From Epiperipatus broadwayi (lineage: Eukaryota > Onychophora > Udeonychophora > Euonychophora > Peripatidae), in NCBI GenBank assembly GCA_028023455.1, contig JAQFVV010000021.1:7904853-7968852 (forward strand): a stretch of DNA of 64,000 nt. Direction: 5' to 3'. Positions within the stretch are counted from its first letter, which is position 1. Every line of letters begins with the position of its first letter. The notes beneath the pieces are model-generated. The model searched no databases. It saw nothing but the letters and a program-made list of their open reading frames with translations, and was not told where the DNA came from. Below, piece after piece: positions 1 through 10,387 of the stretch. Position numbers and translations under genes: made by a program.

Positions 1-400
1 AAATTTAACCCATCTCAGTTTTTTTTTTTTTTAAGATGCGTCACTTTTATATATACAATAAAATTAGTTATTATTGTATTTTTTTTAATGTTTTTAATTA
101 CTATAAATGAAAATCATATCTCTTTTTGCTACTAAAAGTTGCCCTTTTTAGTATACTACGTTTTGAGTGACATTATTTTCTGTTCTCTTCAAGTTTTGTT
201 GGTCTGACCAGTGACAATTTTAGCATAGGAGTTGAACTTACACTTTAGGATTTTTAAATATCGAATTTTAAGGCAACTCTTTAACCAATTGAGATATTCT
301 GTCAATAATATCACTCAAAACTTTGTGTACTAAACTGTATTGTCTTTGTGTGTGTTATTTCCGTTTTTTACCTTTACTTTTTTTAAAATATATATATCTC
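1..400. other. AT-rich sequence without recognisable gene
   Basis: Low-complexity A/T-rich DNA with homopolymer T runs. No exon-like, RNA-like or transposase-like segment was recognised. The short reading frame that starts here runs into the reverse-strand SINE at 401-500 and is not a gene. Confidence 0.6.
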
Positions 401-500
401 CATATGTCATAGCATCGGCCGTGAGGCGAACTCACAAGAACTGTCTGCAAGCAACTGCTTGCTTGCAAGGCGGCTGCGCCTCGCTAACAATGCTTGACAA
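401..500 (-). mobile_element. tRNA-derived SINE, copy 1
   Basis: Reverse-strand copy of a roughly 100-bp tRNA-like SINE found six times in the window. Read on the minus strand it starts with the shared TGTCAAGC-type head, has a degenerate box A (in better copies TTAGCCGAGAGGT), an anticodon-arm-like hairpin around GCTTGCAAGC, a weak box B and the family tail GATGCTATGACATATG. An AT-rich stretch lies where the 3' A tail should be. Copies 2 to 6 show the same order. This one carries extra changes in box A and box B and is surely inactive. The acceptor stem does not close, so it is not a functional tRNA gene. Confidence 0.75.
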
Positions 501-849
501 TATATATATATGTCATACAAAATGTTAAATTGATGAAATTAAAGTTATTTTTTTTTGCTAATATGATTATAAATAATTAAACAGCTAAATTGTTTAGGAG
601 TTCATAAAAGTTTGAGCACAAGAAATAAAAAAGCTGGACTTATATACTTCTGGACTTTGAGCTCCATAAACTGCATCTTTATTTCTTCATTAAATTACAA
701 AGGACTTAACTGAGCTACACAAGCTTATTATATACCTGTGTCTATATATGTAATATATAGGGTATATGAGTACAGACTTTCACATGACCTACCACTCTCC
801 GCACTATCTCATATTACTGATACACTTGAACACATATATGTTGAAAAGA

Positions 850-905
850 TAAATAATCACCAATAAACATATTTCATGCTAAAACAGCAATCATCAGTTG
901 GTCCA
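850..905 (-). ncRNA. Hammerhead ribozyme motif, family A (copy A1)
   Basis: On the minus strand the core CUGAUGA (complement of 891-897) is followed by a 5-bp-class stem II (UGCU/AGCA closed by a U-rich loop) and then GAAA (complement of 872-875). The upstream strand GGACCAA pairs with the downstream UUGGU to give stem I, and an NUH-type triplet (UUA) sits just before UUGGU. Stem III is minimal. All core nucleotides are present. Activity is not proven; tiny stem III hammerheads usually need a dimer. Confidence 0.7.
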
Positions 906-1035
906 GATTACCATCTCTACACATATATGCTATAAGTGCTCAGATATATATTAAGATAGCCAAACAAGGATTGGCTGAGGATTGGCTATCTTAATATATA
1001 TCTGAACATTTATAGCATATATGTGTAGAGATGGT

Positions 1036-1095
1036 AATCTGGACCAACTGATGATTGCTGGTTTAGCATGAAATACGTATATTGGTGATTATTTA
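1036..1095 (+). ncRNA. Hammerhead ribozyme motif, family A (copy A2), core intact
   Basis: CUGAUGA occupies 1048-1054 and GAAA 1070-1073. Between them UGCU and AGCA form stem II with loop GGUUU. GAAA is followed by UACGUAUA: the last A of GAAA pairs with the U before the cleavage nucleotide and UAC pairs with GUA with no loop, so stem III is a self-complementary AUACGUAU. The cleavage triplet is AUA and the next bases UUGGU pair with GGACCAA upstream of the core (stem I). This is the type I order (open stem I). Copy A5 at 25.1 kb is identical through the core. Confidence 0.75.
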
Positions 1096-1195
1096 TCTTT
1101 TTCAACATATATATGTTCAAGTGTATCAGTGGTATGAGATAGTGTGGAGAGTGGTAGGTCGTATGAAAGTCTGTGCTCATATACCCTAAAGGACT

Positions 1196-1689
1196 TAAAT
1201 GTAATTCCTGTTGTTTAAATAGTGAAAAAAATTCAGACTGTAGCAAATAAACTGAAAAGCATTAGATTACAAAACCTTTTAAATTAAATATTTAAACAGA
1301 AATAGCAAGTCATTATTAATTTATTTTGACCCAGGAACGAAGATTCAAAATGTAAATTGAATGTGCTTAGAATACTTTAATGCAATATATATCATAAATC
1401 TGATTGGCTGTTAATAGTTATAAGCGCTTGAGAGGTTTGCACTCTCTCAGTTTAATCATACATAGCTAAAAGTTTGGGATCCCTGTATAACACTTCATAA
1501 AGGGGCCTTTTAAATATTTATAACAATGCTTCATACTTTTTAATGTTTACATGAATATATAAAACCAGGCTCCTAAAACCAAGGAACCCGTAAGCATTGC
1601 CTTTGCATGCTTTCTGACAGTTATGCCTGTGTTCCCCATTCAAAATATAATTATAAAGAGACAAAATAATACTATATATAAGATTATTT
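1196..1689. other. AT-rich sequence, nothing recognised
   Basis: No protein similarity, RNA-like fold or repeat of the named families was seen between the family A foldback and the family D repeat. Confidence 0.5.
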
Positions 1690-1900
1690 ATGTAATATTA
1701 ATATCATTTATGTTTTTTATTACTTTTTACAATTCACTACTAGTGATGGTTTTCAATTTTTCTTCAGAACTATAACAAACGCAATACAAATACATGTATA
1801 CACAAAAACCATCAATAGTGAGTTGTAAAAAGCATTGTAAAAAGTAATAAAGAACATAAATGATATTAATATTATGCAGATTTGGCAATGCAATAAAAAA
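1690..1900. repeat. Family D foldback repeat
   Basis: Inverted arms around 1695-1755 and 1810-1875 share the ATTACTTTTTACAAT block, its complement and the flanking AATATCATTTATG. The family recurs at 3.05-3.2 kb and 57.42-57.73 kb, where a hairpin followed by GAAA and a GUC triplet resembles a decayed hammerhead. In this copy the hairpin region is altered and no ribozyme core can be read with confidence. Non-coding. Confidence 0.6.
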
Positions 1901-2429
1901 GATAAAGTTATAATATTTCATAAAGAAGGTTATCTATGGATGTGAAAAAATATACATTAAATATACTTAATGTGCATTAAGAATAAAACAAACAAAATAT
2001 CACTTTTTTCATTGTTTAAAGAGAATACTAATTATGTTGCAATAAAGAACTTTATTTGAATGTCAACAATGTAAACGTATGAAATAAGGAAATAAATGGT
2101 TGCAAAAGAAGAGTAAATGAGGCAATTTTATTCGCAGTGGAAATTATTTATTCACGTAACAAATAAACAAAATGCTAATGAAAATAAGGTAACATAATTC
2201 ACAACCATATCCATATTGGAGAATACGCATCATATCATAAATGTTTTAATAGGTAAATGTTATTTTTATAGAAGCAAAAGCATATTTCTATGTGTGAATT
2301 CTATAAGACAACATCACTCAATAACACATTTATCAACTCAATTTAGTACATATTCTGCCACTAGAAATTAAATTCTTTTCCATGTGTGCATGTTCTATAT
2401 ATATTATTTTCAATCACTCTATGGCATGA
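1901..2429. other. AT-rich sequence, nothing recognised
   Basis: Low-complexity A/T-rich DNA; no feature supported. Confidence 0.5.
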
Positions 2430-2800
2430 TGAAGATTGTCCAAGTTTAACTGGATCTATAACATTTCCATATCATTTCAAACAACAAGTTTACCTTAGCC
2501 ATCCAATTCCATGATTTATTATCTTTTTCTATGACTTTTACAATTTCTTAAGATAATTTTCTTCTATTAATGAACTCTTTTTGAAAAAATACTAAACAGT
2601 TTTTTTCTTTCAGCATTTACATTAAGACTCATTTTCTTGCATTCATCTGATAACTTTTCAACATTTTCTAATGCAGTGAAGTCATTATTTGCAAAAAACA
2701 AAACAAAACACTACTACATTATCTGAAAAATCAAAATATCTTAAATAGTCTTCATTTATTATTGTAGCTTTCTGTTTTAATCCACAAAATACTTCTTACA
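2430..2800 (-). pseudogene. RTE-like LINE reverse transcriptase remnant
   Basis: Read on the minus strand, about 2712-2775 gives GLKQKATIINEDYLRYF followed by DFSDNVV. This matches the block around RT catalytic motif C in RTE-type LINEs (GxYLSHLRFADDIVLF). The catalytic ADD is changed to SDN. Further along (minus strand, about 2600-2690) comes NDFTALENVEKLSDECKKM, the family's helix after motif C (LEELQEML..LNEASKKVGL). Stops and frameshifts separate the pieces, and the flanks decay beyond recognition. The same region of a related element lies on the plus strand at 13.87-14.6 kb. It is a dead 5'- and 3'-truncated copy. The clade is inferred from motif wording, not from a search. Confidence 0.55.
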
Positions 2801-3049
2801 AAATTGTTGTAAAAGTTCTTCGGAAACAGAATCGCTTTGCTATGTACAACTTATCTGTGTTAATATTCTTCTTGTCACTTGGTAGTTTAATCACTGCTAT
2901 TCCCTTTTTGTAAATATACATCCAATTTAACATTATCATAGATCTAAGATTGGTTGTTGCAAAATATTGAATACTGCTTAAATATTTTTAAAATAAAATG
3001 CATTTTTAAACTTGCAAATTCAAAGCTTAATGAAAAAAAAATAGTATAA

Positions 3050-3205
3050 TATTAATATCATTTATGTTCTTTATTACTTTTTACAATTTTTTTTTACAGC
3101 CCACTATTGACAATTTCGATTGTCCCAGCAATCTTCTTCAGAGCTTTTACTTATATTTCAAATAATATTAATATTGGATTTGGCAATACAATAAGAAAGA
3201 TAAAA
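3050..3205 (-). repeat. Family D repeat with hammerhead-like hairpin
   Basis: Minus strand: CUGAAGA (complement of 3135-3141), one extra A, a GAUUG/CAAUC stem with a 6-nt loop, then GAAA (complement of 3114-3117) and UUGUC. The order matches a hammerhead, with N7 = A, and the triplet before the expected cut is GUC. Two things weaken it: the unpaired A between A9 and stem II, and poor stem I pairing. The copy near 57.54 kb keeps the same hairpin with the loop GCUGGUGU. I treat it as a candidate only. Confidence 0.45.
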
Positions 3206-3744
3206 TTATAAAATAAATAGTAATTACTTTTTCTATTGTGCAGTATATATTTTTAGATCCAGATTATTCTTTCATTTAGTAATTCAAAAATTCTCCTTAG
3301 ATTAATTGTATTGATTTTAGCATTAAACATTAATGATATGGACAGAAAATTGTTTGAAGGTCTATAATTTCCAATATAATTGTTTAAGCCTTTCTACACT
3401 ATCAATATCTCTAATGCATTCTAATTATCTAATATGTTTTAGTTATTCAGGAGATTGTTAAATAGCTTGACCAACAGTTTGTCTATGTTAAATTATCCAT
3501 AATTCAATTATTTTCAGGAGCTTTTCTATTTTTACAGATTTGATATATGCATTTATTCATATAAATTACTTAGAATTTTGAAAGAATTCATATTTAGAGA
3601 CTACATTGTTTTCATGTATTTATAACTATAAAATTCTTTTTAAAATATTTTTCTCACATACTTTACATTTTACAATATCATCATTTTTTTTAGTGCTAAT
3701 AAGTTGTTGCTTATATCTTTGAAACTATTATTCTATTCTATAAT
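3206..3744. other. AT-rich sequence, nothing recognised
   Basis: No coding or RNA-like signal seen. Confidence 0.5.
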
Positions 3745-4402
3745 AAAGTTCTAATTATTTATTAAACACACAGGAAGTATATGTAAATACTTTTAAGACA
3801 GATTTTAACCTGAATCATATGTGCCTTGAAATTTATAATACTCAAACAATATCTTTAGTTGCCAATAGAAGGACCTCTCAAACCATGACACAAGATAACA
3901 AATTTTGTAAAGATAAGAATGGCAGTCTTATCTTTAACCTAACTTTCCACTCATATAGGCCAATCTGAAGCATCTTGATTTGGGAGCATGAAGCTGTTAT
4001 TCTCTGCTATTTATGTCCAGTATTTTTCTTACAAATTAATATTCATGAAATCTTGTGATTTACAATGAGTTAATATTATGATCTTTATACTGGAAATATA
4101 TAAACTATTGTAAAGTTGTAATTATTTATTAAGTGCACAGGAAGTATATGTAAATACTTTTAAGATAGGTTTTAACTTGAATCATATGTGCCTTGAAATT
4201 TATTATACTCAAACAATATCTTTAGTTGCCAATAGAGAGATCTCTCAAACCATGACATAAGATAGCAACTTTTATAAAGATAAGAGCAGCTGTCTTATCT
4301 TTAAATGAACTTTTCACTTATATAGGCCAATTTGAAGCATCTTGATTTGGGAGCATAAAGCTGTTATTCTCTCCACTATTTAAGTCCAGTATTTTCTTCT
4401 TT
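3745..4402 (+). repeat. Tandem direct duplication of a ~290-bp segment
   Basis: Segments about 3745-4030 and 4112-4402 are direct repeats offset by 367 bp. Shared blocks include CAGGAAGTATATGTAAATAC, TTAGTTGCCAATAGA and GCATCTTGATTTGGGAGCAT. Small differences throughout show the duplication is not recent. No frame is open across it and the segment is not one of the other families. It may be two copies of an unnamed repeat or a local segmental duplication. Confidence 0.75.
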
Positions 4403-5879
4403 GCCATTTCAAAATTGAAGTTTATATCACCAATAATTTTTTTATTTTATATTATTTTAAAGAATGCAGATATTCCCTTCTTTTAAATTGATTGTTTTTA
4501 AATATATCCACATTTCTTCTTTTTTTTTCATATATTATTTTGTATTAATTGAAAATTTAATGGTAAACTTCTGTATATTTATACTAGATATCTATATAGC
4601 AGTTTTTAATAGAAAGTCAACTATCATCTTATCAAATTTATTTAAATGTGAACTATAAATAAAATCTGTGAATATTTGATAATGTTTTGCAAATTCTTGT
4701 TTAAATTATTGGAGTATTTCAAAATTTTAGAAATATTAGAAGTTTCAACATCTAATACTGTCCTTTCTTATTTTTTTCTGTTATTTCAAATATGGGCTAC
4801 CATCTTTCAGCCCACTAATTGATGACCTTTCCTAAGCACGCTGTTGATGTTAAATTCATATTTTCTATCAGAAAAAATATGATTCTATTAACTTCTACCT
4901 TCAATTTCATAATATACAATTTTTCATTTCTGAAACCAAATTTGCCCACAGTACTTTTATTCCTTTTCCCTAACAGCAGTATTAAAAGCTTTCATGACAA
5001 TTTCAAATTATTTTTTGGTTTCAGCAATTCGTACTTCAATATAAACATTTTCTTCTTCTTAATCCCAATGAAACATGTTAAGTATACAGCAGAATTGTCT
5101 TCATTTGGTATCATGCATTAACTTGAATAACTAATCATGCTACCCCATCTGATCGACCATCAATATTCATAATGATATGTTTTTATTTTTTATTTATGAT
5201 GAATCCTAGTATGCTCGTGCTTCCAATATTTGAATTTTTCTAAGAAAGTGCACTTTTCAAATCAATTGTCTCTTCACTTTTTCGTCTAATTTTCCAAAAT
5301 CCAACAGCATTCCATTCAATATTCAACAGTCAAATAAAATCACACTTCATTAACAGCACTGTTACTTAATGTTGGTTTATTTAAAAGTTCTTTATAAGGG
5401 TATCCACCCATATTTTTAACATATTTATTAATGATGAGTTCATAGTTCATGTATTTCATTTAAATAACACATACACTCAGACACATCATGTACAAGTTTT
5501 TGAATTTGTTAATATTTCAATAAAATAACATTCATCCTAATCAAGGCTTATGTTACAATTAAAAAAATCTGTTTTTCCCCTCAAAAAGTAACCAGATTGT
5601 GAGTGCCCATGGATTAAAGAACATTCATTATTATATATATTATTAAATAGTTATCCAATATCAGTAGGGAAGTGGATTAATAAGAATTATTTTATTTCAG
5701 TTGACTAGTTAAAATTGAATTTAAAAGAAAAAAGAGATACAATAATGGGTTTCAATATTGCTGGAATATATTGTACTTCTTCACATCTATTTAAAATGGT
5801 TGAACCTTTTTTACATTCCAATAGTCACTATTGTAGTTTTTAAATAATAATATTTTATAGTAGTTATTACCTTAAAACA
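4403..5879. other. AT-rich sequence without supported gene
   Basis: A 100-codon frame at 4819-5121 (plus) is rich in F, I, N and S and resembles no family I know; base composition explains it. Faint LINE-like wording on the minus strand (a VYYEIEG-type string) is too weak to call. Confidence 0.45.
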
Positions 5880-6250
5880 GGAAAAACTCTCCATATAGCA
5901 TTGCCACTCAGTGCAAGCCAGAGTAATCAATGGATGTAAGAAGGCTTGTGCATAAAATTCCCACCTAATGCCTACTCATCCAATATCCCCAGACTAGTTT
6001 CTGGCTTGTGGTATTTGTTAGTAAGGAGCCTTGGATCTGAGAGCACTGCATCTAGATCTCAGGATCTAATGCAACTCTCCAGTAGCCACCTTTTATCTCT
6101 ACTTAACTACAAAACTATGAGTCCTAAATTGAAAACACAATAATGTTTTCAAGGCACTAGATGAGGATTTTATGCACAAGCCTTCTGGAATTCATTGATT
6201 ACTCTGGCTTGCACTGAGTGCAATACTGTGTGGAGAGTTTTGCCTATTTT
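5880..6250 (-). mobile_element. Family B repeat = probable Penelope-like pLTR (dead hammerhead)
   Basis: Flanks about 5885-5965 and 6165-6245 are inverted copies of the block that runs from ACTCTCCATA to GGCTTGTGCATAAAAT. The middle, read on the minus strand, holds CCACAAGCCA, GAAA (complement of 5998-6001), CUAGUC and UGGGGAUAUUGG. These are the 3' half of stem II, the core, stem III, cleavage site and stem I of the family B hammerhead. The 5' core is CUAACAA instead of CUGAUGA, so this ribozyme is dead. It lies directly downstream of the minus-strand Penelope-like GIY-YIG remnant, which ties family B to that element. Confidence 0.75.
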
Positions 6251-6289
6251 AATAACAGTTATAAGCAAGCATAAGAAATGGTGATCATG

Positions 6290-7529
6290 TGATGTTTATT
6301 GGTTAGTACCTTAGTATTATCAAAATCAGAAGTGTGATCCATTTCTAAAAAATGCAATGTAAAAGATGATGTGATTAACTTTTGATTGAATGCATTTTTA
6401 TATTCTTTAACAATGACATCAAAACATCTATTTGATTGGCTTACATAGCTTCTTGAGTATTGTGAATGTGGGATTTTATAGTCAGTTGGTGTTTTAATAG
6501 TGCTCAGTTTTTAGGCTTACAGAAAAAATCACCATTTTTTTATCAATGGAAAAGATAGTCTTAATATTAAAATTAGACAGTGTCTACTAATTTTATCAGT
6601 GACTTTTCTAATATAAGGTAAAGCAACTTTACAATTAGTTGAAGAATTCTCAACTTCACCAACTTTTATTATCTCGATAACAATACTATGTAAAGCGTTA
6701 TATATATTGTTTGTACTATGACCATTAGAGAATAGAAAATTTGTAATTAGTGTTATTTCTTGATTATGGAGAACTTTATCAGGCAAACTGTATGTTCTCA
6801 TCAAAAGATTTTTGGCCACAGAAAATATATGAGCAGGATGATGATAAGAATTAAAATTGAGATATCTATTTGTATGGATGGATTTTGTATAAATAGATAT
6901 TGACAAAGAGTAATTAAAACATCTAGAAAAGAAAGTGCTTTGTTATTATCAACTTCCATGATAAACTTAATATTAGAATGCCATCCATTAACAAAAAGAT
7001 GGGAACAAGTCAAATCATCAACACCATGAGCCATATAACTAATGTACTAAACACATATCTGAGCCAAATGGAAGTTTTCTTGCTAGCTATATTCAATACT
7101 TGACTCTCAAAACTATTCATTATGAGATGAGCAATTACAGAGAATAGAGGAGAGCCCCTAGAAGGCCTCTTACATGTTTATAATTTTAAAAATATAAAAA
7201 ATATATTTTCAAGACAAATTTTTTTTTTTCATGTGTCATAGCATCGGCCGGGAAGTGAACCCCTAACCCGGGACAACTGCTTGTAAGGCAGCTGTGCTGA
7301 CCTCTCAACTAACAATGCTTGACAATGTTTTTTCAGTAAAATAATAAAATAAATTATTGTACTGAGTGAATATAGAGAAATTCTCTTCAACAGTAATATT
7401 AGTAAATATAAAAAAGATATCAAAGTTGATCAATAAATTGTTTTTAGCTAGCTTCAAGTGTTTAATAATATTAATAAAATGAGCTGAATTTTTAATTCTA
7501 GATGGAATGTTATCTGTCAATATTTGCAA
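6290..7529 (-). pseudogene. Penelope-like element RT + GIY-YIG pseudogene
   Basis: Minus-strand reading, N to C: about 7529-7340 gives KNSAHFINIIKHLKL then a motif A-like INFDIFFIFTNITVEE (family: SFDVVSLFTNIPV). About 7165-7040 gives RGSPLFSVIAHLIM and YVFSTLVIW where the family has YVDDTFVIW, so both catalytic aspartates are lost. About 7034-6800 gives SNIKFIMEVDNNKALSFLDV, and about 6890-6530 gives THTNRYLNFNSYHHP-like text and a PYIRKVTDKISR block. About 6480-6300 carries GIY-YIG nuclease text (YKIP...SYVSQSNRCFDV...EYKNAF...HFLEMDHTSDFDNTKVL). Stops, frameshifts and a SINE at 7230-7325 break it. Family knowledge: such elements use RT with the nuclease for target-primed insertion. Confidence 0.85.
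7230..7325 (-). mobile_element. tRNA-derived SINE, copy 2, nested in the Penelope-like element
   Basis: Minus-strand copy with a preserved box A (TTGAGAGGTCAG), anticodon-loop-like CTTACAA (tRNA-Val TAC-like), box B close to GGTTC and the tail GATGCTATGACACATG followed by an A tail (T run 7219-7229). It interrupts the Penelope-like coding remnant, so it inserted later. Confidence 0.8.
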
Positions 7530-7539
7530 TCATTTTTTC

Positions 7540-7865
7540 AACAGTAAATAACTTGGTGAATTTTTACATAAGCCTAAAGAATTAATACTTTTAGAACACC
7601 AAGATATCTATCAAATTCCATGTACCTAACAGTGTTCAAGAGGATATATAAATCAATCAAACAGAGGTATTTGTGACAGAGTTATGAAACATAAAATTGC
7701 CTTCAAGTAAATGTTAATTAGATTGTCTTTTATATCACATTTTTTTAGAAATTGGTCACACCTCTGTCTTTGATAATACTAAATTACTAGCTTTTTTGAA
7801 AAAAATAAGATTTAAAAACTATGAGAAAATATATTAAAATTTTAAAAGGGTCAAACAATTAAAGT
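7540..7865 (+). pseudogene. Second Penelope-like fragment, GIY-YIG domain, opposite strand
   Basis: Plus strand from about 7545: LGEFLHKPKELILLEHQ then DIYQIPCT, a stop, QCSRGYINQSNRGICDRVMK, HKIAFK, and after frameshifts FLEIGHTSVFDNTKLLAF. This is the linker and GIY-YIG nuclease of a Penelope-like element (family: VYxIPCxxC...YIGQTxR...RxxEHKxA...SAxxxHxxxxxHxFDxxNxxLL). The conserved Y-I-G is Y-I-N here and there are two internal stops, so it is dead. It starts where the minus-strand copy's recognisable RT ends, making a head-to-head pair with both 3' ends outward. Confidence 0.8.
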
Positions 7866-7924
7866 AAATATGATGAAGTACAACATATTCCAGCATCACA
7901 TGATCACCATTTCTTATGCTTGCT

Positions 7925-8110
7925 CGTAACTGTTATTAAAACAGACAAAACTCTCCATAGAGTAGTGCCACTCAGTGCAAGCCAGAGTAATCAATGGATA
8001 CCAGACACTTGTACATAAAATCCCTATCTAGTACCTACTCTTCGAATAGGCACTAGATAGGGATTTAAGCACAAGCCTTCTGGCATTTATTGATTATTCT
8101 GGCTTGATTC
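7925..8110. repeat. Family B inverted arms without the hammerhead core
   Basis: About 7931-8043 and 8042-8107 are inverted copies of the family B outer block, meeting at the TAGGCACTAGATAGGGATTT side. The central ribozyme part is missing. It follows the plus-strand Penelope GIY-YIG fragment by about 60 bp, the position expected of its 3' terminal repeat. Confidence 0.65.
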
Positions 8111-9289
8111 CAGCATGATGGAAACTCATTATTTTATCTTTTTCTAAAATCTGTTTCAAGAAATGAACTGATTGTAAACTGGAAGTAATTTTATTTTTTT
8201 AAATTCATCTCCAATTAATATTGTACAGTTATCTAATATTATATATAATAATGAATGTTCCTTAATTCATGTGCAATAATAATCTGGTAATTACTTGAAA
8301 AAATACAGTTGCTCATTATAACCTAAGGTTGAATGTTATTTCACCGAAATATTGGCAAAATAAAAAAGTTATAAACTGTATAATCAAAATAAGATTTTTT
8401 CATGATAATTGTGAAAATCTTCATTATAATCTATATTCAAATGATGTTTAATGAATATGCAAATAATTTTACAACTTCTTAACATGCATAATACTAAAAA
8501 TATAAACTTATTTATTGAATAAATAAGTCCAAATATGTTACTAAGATGATTCAGAGGCTAGATTCCCAAACATCATTCAAATAAACTTGTAAATAACATT
8601 TACTCTTTGTTAGATAAAAGGGATATCTTTGCCAAAAGGTGGGTATTATAGTTACAAGTTTATTTAAATGATTCTTTGAAAATCTTGTTTGTGAATTATC
8701 TTAGAATTTTATTTGAACTTTTTTGTTCCATGAATAGCATATATATATATATAATCAAAATTACCCCAAATTCACAATCCAACTAGACTAGTTCAAAAAA
8801 TAAACTCTAAAGCGCAACAATGGTTTCACTGCTACAAGCAGACTTCTCAAATGTAAAGAATTACAAAATAGCAACTTATTTAAACTAAACATTACCCACA
8901 ATTCCACTTACTTCCAATACATTCTTAATACTACAAGAACTTTTAAATAAGTTAATTGTTTCTCTCAAAGAAGACAACCTTAGTTTCATCAAAATTAATA
9001 GTGTTATGTATAAGGTATAACAATCTTTAATAATATGTTACAATGCAAAAATCTAAGAAATAACTCCTCATAGAGAAGTAATGAAAAAAAAAGATGTTAT
9101 TTATTGTTTTTTCTAATTGTTGGGTTATGATTATTTGACTTTTAAGTTTTGTTTTAATTTCTAGTTTAGAAGAATTAAAGAGTCTTTTAATGAGCTATAA
9201 AAGAATTAGTTGAATTTAATTTGGACTATCTATTTGAAAATAACTCTTAAGCTTGACTAAAAACAATAAAATTATTCTGGCCAATTCTA
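8111..9289. other. AT-rich sequence, nothing firm
   Basis: Segment 8880-9070 loosely resembles 20390-20610 in wording (AATTCCACTTACTTCC, AATAAGTTAAT, AGAAGACAACCTTAG), perhaps a shared old repeat. No coding potential seen. Confidence 0.4.
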
Positions 9290-9485
9290 TTCATGAGGCT
9301 ACACACACACATATATATATAAAATCAAGTCATATATCACATGACTTACATAGCTAGCATTTACAAATATGTAAAATAAAGAGCATGCTAATAGCTTTAA
9401 ACAAGCTTATTATTTTATTATTTTTTTTTTTTTATGATAAATGCTACAAGAAACTGCATTCAAAATCTTTATCTAGGATTGATCC

Positions 9486-9532
9486 TATCTCCAGACTGGT
9501 TTCAAGCTATGGCTCTCTTCAATGAGAAGCTA
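9486..9532 (-). ncRNA. Hammerhead-like motif, family C, left arm
   Basis: Minus strand: UUGAAGA (complement of 9516-9522; consensus C3 is U here), stem II made by GAGC and GCUU around CAUA, then GAAA (complement of 9500-9503) and CCAGUC with a GUC triplet. The C3 change should disable cleavage. The right arm keeps C3 but has changed GAAA, so between them they show the ancestral core. Confidence 0.55.
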
Positions 9533-9889
9533 AGACACTAGATTCAAAATACAAACTCAAGCAAAACATTTATCTAATATTTAACACTTAAGATCTGAAG
9601 TTTTCAGACATCTACATGTCGTTAAATTCAGCTCTCCAACTGAAATAATCATATGAGCCTGAACTAAATTCAGATGCAAGCTATATAAGTCATATGATAT
9701 TTTGGGGCTTTGGCTAAATTAAATTGCTAAGCCTATAAATATACAGTATAGCTGAATTTCATTCAGGTCCATATAATTATTTTAGTTGGAGAGCTGAAGT
9801 TAAAAACATGTAGATGTCTGAAAATATCAGATCTTTTTAAGAATTAAGTAATAGATAAATGCTTAGCTTGAGTTGTTATTTTGAATCCT

Positions 9890-9950
9890 ATGTTATAGCT
9901 CCTCACTGAAGAGAGCTGTAGCTCAAAATCGGTCTGGGAATGGGAACAAT
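9890..9950 (+). ncRNA. Hammerhead-like motif, family C, right arm
   Basis: CUGAAGA at 9905-9911 (position 7 may be any base), a perfect stem II GAGC/GCUC around UGUA, then AAAA at 9925-9928 where GAAA is expected. UCGGUC follows, giving a GUC triplet at 9932-9934, then UGGG pairing with CUCA upstream. Loss of G12, the general base, should kill activity. Confidence 0.55.
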
Positions 9951-10387
9951 CCTAGATAAAGATTTTGAATGTGGTCCCTTGTAGTATTTATCATAAAATA
10001 ATAATAATGTTGTTTAGAGCTATTAGCATGCTCTTTACTTTATATATATATATATTGAATTAGGCATTGTATAATCTTAATAATCTAATGTTTATGAAAT
10101 GTTTAGTGAAAATATTGTTGTTTATTAAATGATATTGATTGAAAAATTATTATAGAAATATGAGTATTTTTTAAAAAAAAAAATCGCATATAAAATTGCA
10201 TACTATGATTTGTTTAAAATCATTGGAAAAATATGAAACGTTAAAATTATAATAATTGGGAAAACTGTTTATAGTATTAGAAAAAGCAGATGGAAACTAC
10301 CCAAGCATATTGTTTTCCAAACTGAGCACAAGGAATTTTATATATGTATTATGATATTCTAAGGCAATATGTAACTTGCTTAAACTG

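Larger units (their letters stand above)
720..1195. mobile_element. Family A foldback: two inverted hammerhead-bearing repeat arms
   Basis: Two arms of about 210 bp (about 750-960 minus, 975-1190 plus) are near-perfect inverted copies around a short spacer holding GGATTGGCTGAGGATTGGC. Each arm carries, in order on its own sense strand, a TATATATGTGTAGAGATGG-type lead, a hammerhead ribozyme motif, a conserved TTGGTGATTATTTATCTTTT block and the start of a tRNA-like segment. The arrangement would fold into a long hairpin if transcribed. The same unit recurs at 19.5, 24.3, 24.9, 25.2, 26.0, 26.4, 56.0 and 58.6 kb, usually singly. No protein is encoded. Confidence 0.8.
9290..10065. mobile_element. 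Family C foldback with opposed hammerhead motifs
   Basis: Left arm about 9340-9700 and right arm about 9715-10060 are inverted copies centred near 9715. Outer ends share GCATGCTAATAGCTTTAAAC and TTATCATAAA; inner ends share TAAATTCAG and the CAGCTCTCCAACTGAAATAA block. Each arm holds a hammerhead-like core (9486-9530 minus, 9890-9950 plus). The same family makes the larger foldback at 43.0-44.3 kb and a fragment at 39.9 kb. Non-coding; potential long hairpin if transcribed. Confidence 0.75.

Noticed and set aside
4819-5121. 100-codon plus-strand frame
   Set aside because: Composition (F, I, N, S) is that of AT-rich noise; no domain recognised on either strand.
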